A DNA stretch of 42,530 nt from Gemmatimonadota bacterium (GTDB taxonomy: Bacteria; Gemmatimonadota; Gemmatimonadetes; Longimicrobiales; Gaopeijiaceae). The position numbers and the translations under genes are program-made. This document shows, piece by piece, positions 18,257 through 26,269 of the stretch. Each line of letters starts with the position of its first letter. Within the stretch, counting starts at the first letter, position 1. Where the stretch lies: contig JAJDNI010000166.1 in NCBI GenBank assembly GCA_022340755.1, positions 1-42,530 on the forward strand. The letters are read 5' to 3'. The notes beneath the pieces were generated by a model. That model ran no database searches and was not told where the DNA came from. It saw only the letters and a program-made list of their open reading frames with translations.

Positions 18257-19291
18257 TCAGGGCCGGATCGTCATAGCATCCACCGTTTCCCAGGCCTGCG
18301 GACGTCTTCCCTCCTCCACGTCGTGGACGAGGTCGACCAGCCGCCGCACGAGCGGCGTGTCGACGCCCGTTTCCGCACCCAGCGCCGCGATGGGCGCGAT
18401 CTGCGCGTCCACCTCGGTCTTCCGCTTCCGCACGGCCAGGTCCCGCCACACACCGGAGTGGCTCTTCGCCGACTTGCGATTGAACCCCACGAGGCGATCC
18501 AGGCTCGCCGCCGCGTCGGCCACCGATGCCTCCGGGGCGAAGGCGGCGGGATCGAAACCGTCGAAGCCCTCCGGGCGGATTCCACGCTCCCGGGCTACCC
18601 GCATGACCTCCCTGCCCAGCTCGATGAGCATGGGACGGTGCCGCTCGGAGGCCAGCACGTCGGCGATGGACGCGTCGGCAAGGGCGGTGGCGAAGAGGAG
18701 AGAGCCGTAGGCGAGCTTCCCCCAGAGGTATCCCCAGATGTTGTCGGTGAGGACGGCATCCGGCTCGAAGAGGCGGAAGAGTCCATGCACCGCTTCGATC
18801 CGCTCCGTCCGGGCCCCATCCAACTCGCCCACGACCACGGCTCCCCGGTTCCCACGCTGGATGACGCCAGGCTCCATGACGTCTGCTCCGAAGTTGACGA
18901 AGCAGCCCACCGTGCGACCCTCACCGACCCGTGCCGCGATGGTGCGCTCGTTGAGGCCGTTCTGCACCGACACGATGAAGCCGTCGGCGGCGAGCAACGG
19001 CACCAGCTCGTCCAGGGCGCTGTCCGTGTGGTGTGCCTTCACCGCCAGCAGGACGGTGCCCAGGCCTGGCTGCACCTCGGCGGGCAGGGCCGCCGGCGTC
19101 TGCACGGTGAAGGTGTCCACCGGCCCGGTGATGCGGAGGCCGCCCTCGCGAATGGCCCGCACGTGCGCTTCGTCCGCGTCGACGAAGCGGACATCCTGTC
19201 CGGCGCGCTTCAGCCATGCGCCAATGGAGCCACCCATGGCGCCGGCGCCCCAGATGGTGACAGGGCCCGAAACGGAGATTGGTGTCGTCAT
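18257..19291 (-). CDS. Ketopantoate reductase (PanE/ApbA) family oxidoreductase
   Basis: A 344-residue NADPH-dependent 6-phosphogluconate-dehydrogenase-fold protein. The N-terminus has the dinucleotide motif GAGAMG (15-20); VLLAVKAHHT (Lys85) and VQNGLNE follow, as in ketopantoate reductases. The catalytic Lys is at 192 (LWGKLAYGS, equal to Lys176 of E. coli PanE), but the two ketopantoate-binding Asn that follow it at +4 and +8 in PanE are Gly and Phe here. That makes a different 2-oxo-acid substrate likely, so I do not assign panE. No ribosome-binding site is visible, but TAGGCT lies only 6 bases before the ATG, so the mRNA might be leaderless. Confidence 0.85.
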   Translation of the reverse strand: MTTPISVSGPVTIWGAGAMGGSIGAWLKRAGQDVRFVDADEAHVRAIREGGLRITGPVDTFTVQTPAALPAEVQPGLGTVLLAVKAHHTDSALDELVPLLAADGFIVSVQNGLNERTIAARVGEGRTVGCFVNFGADVMEPGVIQRGNRGAVVVGELDGARTERIEAVHGLFRLFEPDAVLTDNIWGYLWGKLAYGSLLFATALADASIADVLASERHRPMLIELGREVMRVARERGIRPEGFDGFDPAAFAPEASVADAAASLDRLVGFNRKSAKSHSGVWRDLAVRKRKTEVDAQIAPIAALGAETGVDTPLVRRLVDLVHDVEEGRRPQAWETVDAMTIRP

Positions 19292-19331
19292 GCGGGTAGC
19301 CTATCCCCTCGCAGGGCGGTTCGCCAACTCT

Positions 19332-19351
19332 CGGCGGACGTCAGTCCGCCG
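19332..19351 (-). terminator. Hairpin spanning the stop codon of the Fe-S oxidoreductase gene
   Basis: A perfect 8-base-pair stem (CGGCGGAC 19332-19339 with GTCCGCCG 19344-19351) encloses a 4-base loop that includes the gene's TGA stop. It could be a terminator or a 3'-end stabilising hairpin. No T-tract follows. Confidence 0.35.
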
Positions 19352-21329
19352 CCGCCTCAGCGCCCGCCGGATCGGGAATCGCACCCGCCACGATCTCCAC
19401 GACGTGCCTTACCTGCACGGGGTGCTCCTCGTAGCCCTCCTGCACCTTCAGCCCATCCTCGAGCATCGCCAGGCAGAAGGGGCACGAGACCGCCAGGGTC
19501 GGGGCTCCCGACTCCATGATCTCCGCCGCCCGGTTCCAGGACACCCTGGGCTCCTTCTCCTCACGCCAGAAGTTGCCGCCTCCCGCGCCGCAGCAGAACG
19601 CGTGCTCGCGATTGCGCTTCAGCTCCACCACCTGGCCACCACTGGCTTTCACGAGAGCACGCTGCTCGTTGTAGATGCCGTTGTATCGGCCGTAGAAGCA
19701 GGAGTCGTGATAAGCCACCTTCCCCAGATCACTGCCCCCGGGTAGGCCCTTGCGCGCCACGAGCTCGTGGACGAGCTGCTCGACGCTCACCACCTCGAAG
19801 GGGGTGCCGCCCCAGTCCTCGGGAACAAAGTCCTTGTAGTCCTTCCCGAAGACCTGGTGGCAGTGGGGGTTGGTGACCACCAGGCGCTTGAACTTCACAG
19901 CGCCGAAGAGCTCCATGTTCGTCTGGGCGTTCATCTGGAACTGGAGCTCGTTCCCCATGCGCCGGTAGTTCTCGCCACAGCAGACCTCGGTGTCACCGAG
20001 GATACGGAAGTCCACATCGAAGTGGCGAAGCACCTTGAGCGTCGCACTCGTGCTCTCAATGGAGCGGTCGTCGTAGAGCCCCCAACACCCCACCCAGAAG
20101 AGGACGTCGAACTCCTCGCCGGGCTCGGCGACAGGGACCTCTCCGAGCTGCCCGAGCGTCTCCGACTTGCGATGCTCGCCGTATCCCCAGGGATCACCGG
20201 TCCTCTCCATACTGGTGAAGACCCGCTGGTACTCCGGCTCGATCTCCCCCACGTCCAGCACCTGGTAGCGCCGCATGTTCAGGAGCATGGACAGATGGTC
20301 GATGTCCACCGGGCACGCCTGGACGCAGGCCATGCACGTGGTGCACTCCCACAGCGTCTGCTGGGCGATGACGTGGTCGATGAGCGGCTGGGACTCGGTC
20401 GGCACGCCTTCCACGCTGCCGCCCGCGGCGACGAAGGCCTCCCTGGCGACCGCCGACTGCTTGCCGTGGGGCACCTTGCCCTCGGCGTGGTACTTCAGGT
20501 CGACGATGAAGTCCCGGGGACTCAGGAGCTTGCCGGTGGCGTAGGCTGGACAGGCCTCCTGGCAGCGGCCGCATTCGATGCACGTGAGGAGGTCCATACG
20601 GTCGGGCCATCCGAAGTGCTCGAGACGGTTGAACCCGTACGCCTCACCCTTGGACTCGTCCAGCTCCATCTCCAGGTCCATGTAGTCCATCTTCTGATGG
20701 TCCTGGAGCTGCTGGAGCACGGTGCTGAAGGGTGCCCCCAGAATGTGGAAGTGCTTCGACGTGGGGACGTAGGCGAGGAAGGTGAATGCCACCACCAGAT
20801 GGGCGTAGCCGAAGTACTCCGACGCCGCGCCGGCCGCGTACTGCTCCCCGAGGTGGGTCGCCGCGATGACGGCGATGGCCGCCAGCACGATGCCCGACTC
20901 GTGGCTGTGGTAGGTCAGGTACTGCGGTCGCACCACGTAGCGTCGGACGGCAAGCACGACGCACCCGACGATGATCGCCCACGCGAAGATGTCCACCACC
21001 GTCGGGAACCAGGAGACCGGTCCCACCAGGAAGCCCTGGCCACCCAGCGCGAGGCGCTCCAGAAGGTTCAGGGTGGAAACGACGAAGGCCAGGAAGCCCC
21101 AGAAGACGAGGGCGTGGGCCCATCCCGCCGTGAGGCGTCTCCGCACCTTGGTCTGTCCCAGCACCTCGATGAAGAAGAGGGCGATGCGACGCCCGATGTG
21201 GTCTGCTCTGCTCTCCGGACGACCGTGGCGCACGAACGCGATCTTCTGCGAAACAAAACGGGCGAATACCACCAGGGTGGCCACGAGGTACAGGCCTACC
21301 ACCAGGCGGATGATCTCTTGTGTATTCAT
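19341..21329 (-). CDS. EtfD-like membrane Fe-S oxidoreductase (NarI-like/HdrD-like fusion)
   Basis: A 662-residue protein fusing a membrane domain to a heterodisulfide-reductase-like Fe-S domain. Residues 1-220 contain about six helices resembling the NarI/DsrM cytochrome b-type domain. Then come two [4Fe-4S] motifs, CIECGRCQEACP from Cys250 and CTTCMACVQACP from Cys329, followed by two CCG cysteine-rich domains (CCGENYRRMG at 450, CCGAGGGNFW at 579). This arrangement matches the EtfD-type proteins that pass electrons from electron-transfer flavoprotein to menaquinone during fatty-acid oxidation; that role is inference because no etfAB is in the window. ATG 21329 is chosen as the start of the first helix; a start 90 bases earlier adds non-membrane sequence. 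It is divergent from the AAA+ gene. Confidence 0.88.
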   Translation of the reverse strand: MNTQEIIRLVVGLYLVATLVVFARFVSQKIAFVRHGRPESRADHIGRRIALFFIEVLGQTKVRRRLTAGWAHALVFWGFLAFVVSTLNLLERLALGGQGFLVGPVSWFPTVVDIFAWAIIVGCVVLAVRRYVVRPQYLTYHSHESGIVLAAIAVIAATHLGEQYAAGAASEYFGYAHLVVAFTFLAYVPTSKHFHILGAPFSTVLQQLQDHQKMDYMDLEMELDESKGEAYGFNRLEHFGWPDRMDLLTCIECGRCQEACPAYATGKLLSPRDFIVDLKYHAEGKVPHGKQSAVAREAFVAAGGSVEGVPTESQPLIDHVIAQQTLWECTTCMACVQACPVDIDHLSMLLNMRRYQVLDVGEIEPEYQRVFTSMERTGDPWGYGEHRKSETLGQLGEVPVAEPGEEFDVLFWVGCWGLYDDRSIESTSATLKVLRHFDVDFRILGDTEVCCGENYRRMGNELQFQMNAQTNMELFGAVKFKRLVVTNPHCHQVFGKDYKDFVPEDWGGTPFEVVSVEQLVHELVARKGLPGGSDLGKVAYHDSCFYGRYNGIYNEQRALVKASGGQVVELKRNREHAFCCGAGGGNFWREEKEPRVSWNRAAEIMESGAPTLAVSCPFCLAMLEDGLKVQEGYEEHPVQVRHVVEIVAGAIPDPAGAEAAAD

Positions 21330-21494
21330 GGTCCGAAGACTAGCCAAATCCGGCACCGATCGCACGGCTTCGCCGGGCTCCGCCGGAACCGCCGTCGGCG
21401 CCTGGCGTAGGACCCTCACTCGACGGACGCGCCGGGACTCCCCCGCGGTCGGTCGACGCGAACGGCCAAGCCGCTATCCTGCCCAGGAGGCTCC

Positions 21495-22961
21495 ATGACC
21501 GAGCTTCGCCCCCGTACCGTCGGCGAGCTCAAGGCGACGGGGTATCGCCCTCGCACAGTGAAGGAGGAGATGCGCGCCAACCTCGTCCGCAAGCTGCGTG
21601 AGGAGGAGACGCTCTTCCCCGGCGTGCAGGGCTACGAGGACACTGTCATTCCCCACATCGTCAACGCCATCCTCTCACGACACGACTTCATCCTCCTGGG
21701 GCTTCGGGGCCAGGCGAAGAGTCGAATCCTCCGACAGCTCGTGGAGCTTCTCGACGAGCAGATCCCGATCCTGGAGGGAAGCGAGGTCAACGACGATCCT
21801 CTCCGGCCCATCTCGAAATACGCGAGGCTGCTCCTCGAGGAGCACGGCGAGGACGCGCCCGTCACCTGGATCGATCGCGAGCAGCGCTACGTGGAGAAGC
21901 TCGCCACCCCGGACGTCACCATCGCCGATGTCATCGGCGACGTCGACCCCATCAAGGCGGCCCGGGGTGGACACATCCTCGCGGACGAGCTCACCATCCA
22001 CTACGGGCTGCTGCCCCGGGCCAACCGTGGCATATTCGCCATCAACGAATTGCCCGACCTCGCCGGGAAGATCCAGGTGGGCCTCTTCAACATCCTCCAG
22101 GAGGGCGACGTTCAGGTGAAGGGATACCCCATCCGTCTGGCGCTGGACGTCATGATGGTCTTCACCGCCAACCCCGAGGACTACACCGCGCGAGGCAAGA
22201 TCATCACGCCGCTGAAGGACCGTATCGGCGCCGAGATCCGCACCCACTATCCGGAGGAGCTGGACATCGGCGTCGAGATCACGCGCCAGGAGGCCTGGAC
22301 GAGTCGCGACGGCGTGTTGGTGGAGATCCCCGACTTCGTGGAAGACCTGGTCGAGCTGGTGGCCTTCGGAGCGCGCGCTGACAAGCGGATCGATCAGCGC
22401 TCCGGGGTCAGTCAGCGGATGCCCATCACGGTCATGGAGACCATCGTCTCCAACGCCGAGCGCCGCGCACTTCGCCACAGCGAGGAGGCGGCCGTGCCCC
22501 GCGTCTCGGACCTGTACGCCGCCCTGCCGGCCATCACCGGGAAGATGGAGCTCGAGTACGAGGGTGAGCTCCACGGACACGACAAGATCGCACGGGAGCT
22601 CATCCAAGGTGCAGCGTCGCACGCGTTCGACCAGCGAGGCGGTGGCGCCGACGTCGAGGAGATCGTCGAGTACTTCGAGTCCGGTGGCGTCCTGCAGGTC
22701 GGTGAGGACGCCGCCGCGGACGCCTGCGTGCGCGGCTTCGAGGCGGTGCCGGGTCTCCTGGAGCTCGTGGAGGCGCTGGGACTCGCGCCTCGGGACACGA
22801 ACGACGGGGTCCGCGCAGCGGCCTGTGAGCTGACGCTGGAGGCTCTGGTGGCCCAGCGGCGCATCTCGCGTACGTCGGCGGGTTACACGCGGGCGCGGCG
22901 TGAAGGCCCGTCTCACGGCATGGGACAGCAAGGCTTCGATCCCGGGAGCCTGAACGTCTGA
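21495..22961 (+). CDS. MoxR/magnesium-chelatase-like AAA+ ATPase
   Basis: A 488-residue cytoplasmic AAA+ ATPase related to ChlI/MoxR. Walker A is the unusual GLRGQAKS (69-76, Ala where Gly is usual). The chelatase-type block NRGIFAINELPDL has Asn184-Glu185 where classical Walker B has Asp-Glu. From memory, these variants are features of this subfamily rather than damage. Other landmarks are EKLATPDVTIADVIGD, VFTANPEDYTARGKI and ITPLKDRIGAEIRTHYP. A ribosome-binding site (AGGAGG) sits 5 bases before the ATG. Such ATPases work with a VWA-domain protein; the likely partner is the VWA gene at 30668-31960. The role could be metal or cofactor insertion or complex assembly; the target is unknown. 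Confidence 0.88.
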   Translation: MTELRPRTVGELKATGYRPRTVKEEMRANLVRKLREEETLFPGVQGYEDTVIPHIVNAILSRHDFILLGLRGQAKSRILRQLVELLDEQIPILEGSEVNDDPLRPISKYARLLLEEHGEDAPVTWIDREQRYVEKLATPDVTIADVIGDVDPIKAARGGHILADELTIHYGLLPRANRGIFAINELPDLAGKIQVGLFNILQEGDVQVKGYPIRLALDVMMVFTANPEDYTARGKIITPLKDRIGAEIRTHYPEELDIGVEITRQEAWTSRDGVLVEIPDFVEDLVELVAFGARADKRIDQRSGVSQRMPITVMETIVSNAERRALRHSEEAAVPRVSDLYAALPAITGKMELEYEGELHGHDKIARELIQGAASHAFDQRGGGADVEEIVEYFESGGVLQVGEDAAADACVRGFEAVPGLLELVEALGLAPRDTNDGVRAAACELTLEALVAQRRISRTSAGYTRARREGPSHGMGQQGFDPGSLNV

Positions 22962-23017
22962 CGAATGACCGGTCGGTACGACGGCGGTCGGATATGCTCC
23001 ACCAGGGAGCGGACACC

Positions 23018-23581
23018 ATGGCGGACGCCCGACAGACACTGACGACGGATCAGAAAGAGGCGCTGGAGGACGCGCGGAAGCGCGCGCTCCGCTTCCTGGG
23101 CGCGGCGAAGGTGGCCACGTTCAACGGGTGGACCATCGGGGTCTTCGCAGCTCTTACGATCCCCTTCGGCCTCGCCAGCGCCACTGCTCTCGTGCTCGGG
23201 TTGGGCATGGCCGTGGTGGCCCACAACGAATTCAAGGGGCGGAGCATGGTCCGCCGGATCGATCCGGCGGGCGCGCGGCTGCTGGGCTGGAACCAGGTCG
23301 GCTTCATGGGGCTCATCGTCGCGTACTGCCTGTGGAGCATCTTCCGCACGTATGCGCACCCGGACCCCCAACTGCAACAGGAGCTCGCGCTGGTGGGGGT
23401 CGCTCCCGAGACCGTGCGCAGTCTAACGGTGGCGGTCTACGCTGGGGTGATCGCGGCCAGCCTCATCTTCCAGGGTCTCAACGCCCGGTACTATTTCGCT
23501 CGAGTGGAGCGGGTGGAGGAGTATCTCCGAACCACCCCCGGATGGGTGGTGGAGCTCCAACGGACGGCGACACTCGACTGA
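23018..23581 (+). CDS. Small four-helix membrane protein, unknown function
   Basis: A 187-residue protein of no family I recognise. The first ~28 residues are charged and helical (LTTDQKEALEDARKRALRFL), followed by two closely spaced membrane helices (residues ~32-68), a basic loop (FKGRSMVRRIDPAGARLLG), a third helix (GFMGLIVAYCLWSIF), an acidic periplasmic or cytosolic loop and a fourth helix (LTVAVYAGVIAASLIFQGL), with a charged tail. Start 23018 is chosen for the GGGAG 8 bases upstream; an earlier in-frame ATG at 22994 lacks one. It follows the AAA+ gene by 56 bases with a possible TATGCT -10 box in between. Confidence 0.75.
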   Translation: MADARQTLTTDQKEALEDARKRALRFLGAAKVATFNGWTIGVFAALTIPFGLASATALVLGLGMAVVAHNEFKGRSMVRRIDPAGARLLGWNQVGFMGLIVAYCLWSIFRTYAHPDPQLQQELALVGVAPETVRSLTVAVYAGVIAASLIFQGLNARYYFARVERVEEYLRTTPGWVVELQRTATLD

Positions 23582-23679
23582 CAGGGGAACGACGAGAGGT
23601 AGCCCGACCGGCAAGTGGAACGGGGGTATTTCTCGCTCTGCGCTGGCGCGGTGGTCCGTCGCCCCCGACCTTCCCGTCC

Positions 23680-25587
23680 ATGCCCTCCAGCCCGGTGACG
23701 TCCAACGTGGACGAGCTCCTGCGTCGCCCCGTCGTGCTCATTCTCCTGTGGGCGGGTGCCGTAGCGGTGGTGGCTCTGGCCGCAGGCCACTTCTGGATCC
23801 CGCTGGATGACGGCACCCTGGCGCAGTCCGCCGAGCGAGTCCTCCACGGCCAGCTCCCCCAACGCGACTTCGGAGACCCCTACTCGGGGCTGAACGCAAT
23901 CCTGGGAGCCTTGGCCCTTCACTTCTTCGGCGATCGGCTGTCGTCCCTTCGGGTGCCCCTCGTCGTGGGGTTCGCCCTTTGGCTACCCGGCCTCTGGCTG
24001 GTGGCGCGGCGCTTTCTCTCCACGGCGGCGGCCACCGCGGCGACGGTTCTCGCGGCGATCCTGTCGGTCCCAACCTACCCTGCCGCCATGCCCACGTGGT
24101 TCACCCTCTATCTGATCACGTGGGGTCTTTGGTGCCTGTTGGGCTTTCTCGAGCCGGGCTCTCCAGGGCACCCGTCGATGGTGGGCTCACGGTGGTGGCT
24201 TGCCTCCGCCGGCGTCCTGGCAGGCCTGTCCATCCTCTTCAAGGTGGTAGGGCTGTACTTCGTGGCCGCTGCTCTCTTGGCACTGGCGGCACGGCGGAGC
24301 GACGGCTCCCGGAGCTACGTGGTCGTCACACTGGTGGGGGTCGCGGCCTTCCTGGCGCTGTTGGGGCGCCTCGTCCTCCCGGGGACGACGCCCACCGGGA
24401 TCTGGCACTTCTTCCTGCCGGCCGCAGCGCTGTGCGGGGCGGTGGTGTGGACGACGTGGCGCGGCGTGCCGAACCGCGCCGCCGCGGCGTCGACCCCCCG
24501 GCAGAACGGAGCCGTCAGCGACGAGCCGATCGGGCCCGGATCGAAAGCGGGGGACGGCGTCTTTCACCTCTTGGCCGATGGTCTGTTCTTTCTTGCGGGT
24601 GCGGTCCTGCCCGTCGCCGTGTTCCTGATCCCCTATCTGGCGTCGGGATCGGTGGATGCGTGGTTCCGCGGCGTGTTCCTCCTCCCCACGCGCCGGTTGC
24701 AGTCGGCGGCGAGTCCGCTGGGGTCCTTGACCACCGCGTTGCCCGGCGCCGTGGCGGTGGGCCTCCTCTGGCTCGACACACGCCTCAGGGGGGTGATGGG
24801 TCGACGCATGGCGCTCGGGTTGGCGGCCCTTCTCGCCGTGGCGCTGGGACTGGACGACGCCCTCGGGGGTGTCGTGATGGAGTCTCTCTGGTACGCGCTC
24901 CGGGGCTGGATCCCGGCACTGGTCATCTGGGGGGCGGTAGCGTGGGCCCGAAGGGACGCCTCGGGGGAAGGGGGCATCGGCCCCGGCGCCCTCGCTGTCG
25001 TGGCCACAGCCGCCCTCTGGCTCCTGGTGGAGTTCCCCTACGCATCCCCGGCGTACTTCTTCTACGTGGCGCCTGTGGGCGTGTTGGCCACAACGGCTCT
25101 CGTGGGTGGCCCGAACCACCGACCGGGTCCGGTGCTCGCGCTGCTGGCAGCCGTGGCGGCGTTCCTGGGAGCGGGATACGGGGTTGGCGTGGCCGCGGCC
25201 GGCGACACGCCGCTGGACCTTCCCCGAGGCGGCATCCGGGTGTCGTCGACCGATGCCCGCACGTATGAGCGTCTGTCGACAGTGGTGCGGGATCACATCG
25301 ACGGAGGGAGTCTGTGGGCCGGCCCCGACGCCCCGGAGGTCTACTACCTCACCGGGGAGCCGAACCCCACACCGACGCTGTACGAGTTCCTGGACCCGGG
25401 CTCCTCCCGGGGCGTCGGACATCTGGACACGCTCTTCGTCTCGCACGATGTACGTGTGGTGGTGGTGAACCGGCGACCGCTGTTCTCGGCTCCTCTCGAC
25501 AGCAGTGCGGTGACCTGGCTCTACCGTACGTTCCCCGCCGGGGATACCGTTGGCTCCTTCTCGGTGCGCTGGAAGGAGACACCATGA
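23680..25587 (+). CDS. GT39-like polytopic membrane glycosyltransferase
   Basis: A 635-residue multispan protein with roughly 11-13 helices, resembling the dolichyl/undecaprenyl-phosphate-sugar mannosyltransferase (GT39/GT83, ArnT-like) superfamily. The first loop after helix 1 has the typical acidic catalytic pair in PLDDGTLAQSAERVLHG followed by QLPQRDFGDPYSG. A C-terminal soluble domain of ~120 residues (VSSTDARTYERLSTVVRDHI, FLDPGSSRGVGHLDTLF) faces the periplasm. ATG 23680 gives a short N-terminus before the first helix; a GTG five codons later is another option. It probably moves a sugar from a polyprenyl carrier to a lipid or protein. Its stop overlaps the next ATG by 4 bases. Confidence 0.8.
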   Translation: MPSSPVTSNVDELLRRPVVLILLWAGAVAVVALAAGHFWIPLDDGTLAQSAERVLHGQLPQRDFGDPYSGLNAILGALALHFFGDRLSSLRVPLVVGFALWLPGLWLVARRFLSTAAATAATVLAAILSVPTYPAAMPTWFTLYLITWGLWCLLGFLEPGSPGHPSMVGSRWWLASAGVLAGLSILFKVVGLYFVAAALLALAARRSDGSRSYVVVTLVGVAAFLALLGRLVLPGTTPTGIWHFFLPAAALCGAVVWTTWRGVPNRAAAASTPRQNGAVSDEPIGPGSKAGDGVFHLLADGLFFLAGAVLPVAVFLIPYLASGSVDAWFRGVFLLPTRRLQSAASPLGSLTTALPGAVAVGLLWLDTRLRGVMGRRMALGLAALLAVALGLDDALGGVVMESLWYALRGWIPALVIWGAVAWARRDASGEGGIGPGALAVVATAALWLLVEFPYASPAYFFYVAPVGVLATTALVGGPNHRPGPVLALLAAVAAFLGAGYGVGVAAAGDTPLDLPRGGIRVSSTDARTYERLSTVVRDHIDGGSLWAGPDAPEVYYLTGEPNPTPTLYEFLDPGSSRGVGHLDTLFVSHDVRVVVVNRRPLFSAPLDSSAVTWLYRTFPAGDTVGSFSVRWKETP

Positions 25588-26201
25588 GCAAGCCGTGGGG
25601 GCCGCTCTTCGAAGTGCCGTGGGTCTACCGCCTCTGGCAGGCACCCTTTCAGGAGCGCAAGCTCGCCCCGCTTTTTCGACAGACCGACTTGTCGCAGGTG
25701 CGACGCGTGCTGGACGTGGGTTGCGGGCCGGGAACCAACGCCCCGCACTTCCGCGGCACGGACTACCTCGGCCTGGACATCAATCCCCAATACGTAGCGC
25801 AGGCTAGGCGCCGATACGGCATGCGTTTCGAGGTGGCGGACGTGACCCGCTACGAGGTGGACGACGAGCCCTTCGACTTCATTCTGGTGAACAGCTTCTT
25901 CCACCACATCGCCGACGAGGACTCGGACCGCATACTCTCGCACCTGGCCACCCTGCTGACCGACGACGGGCGCATTCACGTGCTCGACCTGGTGCTTCCC
26001 GACCGCTTCTCACCTTCCCGCGTCCTGGCGAAGATGGACAGGGGGGAGTACCCACGCCCCCTGGAGCGGTGGCGCACGCTCTTCGGAATACGCTTCGACA
26101 TCGAGCACTTCGAGCCGTACGATCTGGGCATGGGCGGTGTCACGCTCTGGAAGATGGTCTATTTTCGTGGACGTCCCACCGAGGAGGCGAGGCAAGCATG
26201 A
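25584..26201 (+). CDS. Class I SAM-dependent methyltransferase
   Basis: A 205-residue Rossmann-fold methyltransferase. Motif I is VLDVGCGPG (42-50), motif II acidic GLDINPQY, then FEVADVTRYEV and motif IV FDFILVNSFFHH with a family-typical FFHHI segment. The C-terminal part (MDRGEYPRPLERWRTLF, FEPYDLGMGGVTLWKMVYF) is typical of small methyltransferases found in polysaccharide and polyprenyl-sugar clusters. The ATG overlaps the GT39-like stop (ATGA) and has GAAGGAG upstream. It likely methylates a sugar or lipid intermediate of this pathway; the acceptor is unknown. Confidence 0.88.
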   Translation: MSKPWGPLFEVPWVYRLWQAPFQERKLAPLFRQTDLSQVRRVLDVGCGPGTNAPHFRGTDYLGLDINPQYVAQARRRYGMRFEVADVTRYEVDDEPFDFILVNSFFHHIADEDSDRILSHLATLLTDDGRIHVLDLVLPDRFSPSRVLAKMDRGEYPRPLERWRTLFGIRFDIEHFEPYDLGMGGVTLWKMVYFRGRPTEEARQA

Positions 26202-26269
26202 GTCGCTTCACAGGCTGCGGATTGCAGTTTCTTGCGGAGGCCGGCCCGTCGAAGGAGACGCGGCGGTGA
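26198..26269 (+). CDS. 23-codon micro-ORF bridging methyltransferase and GT2 genes
   Basis: ATG 26198 overlaps the methyltransferase stop by 4 bases, and the TGA at 26267 overlaps the GTG start of the GT2 gene by 4 bases, so this 23-residue frame (MSRFTGCGLQFLAEAGPSKE, then TRR) fills the 64-base gap exactly. It has GAGG 5 bases before its ATG. It may serve only to carry ribosomes to the next start, or encode a peptide, or be chance. There is no family match I can name, and the hydrophobic centre is too short for a membrane helix. Confidence 0.35.
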   Translation: MSRFTGCGLQFLAEAGPSKETRR

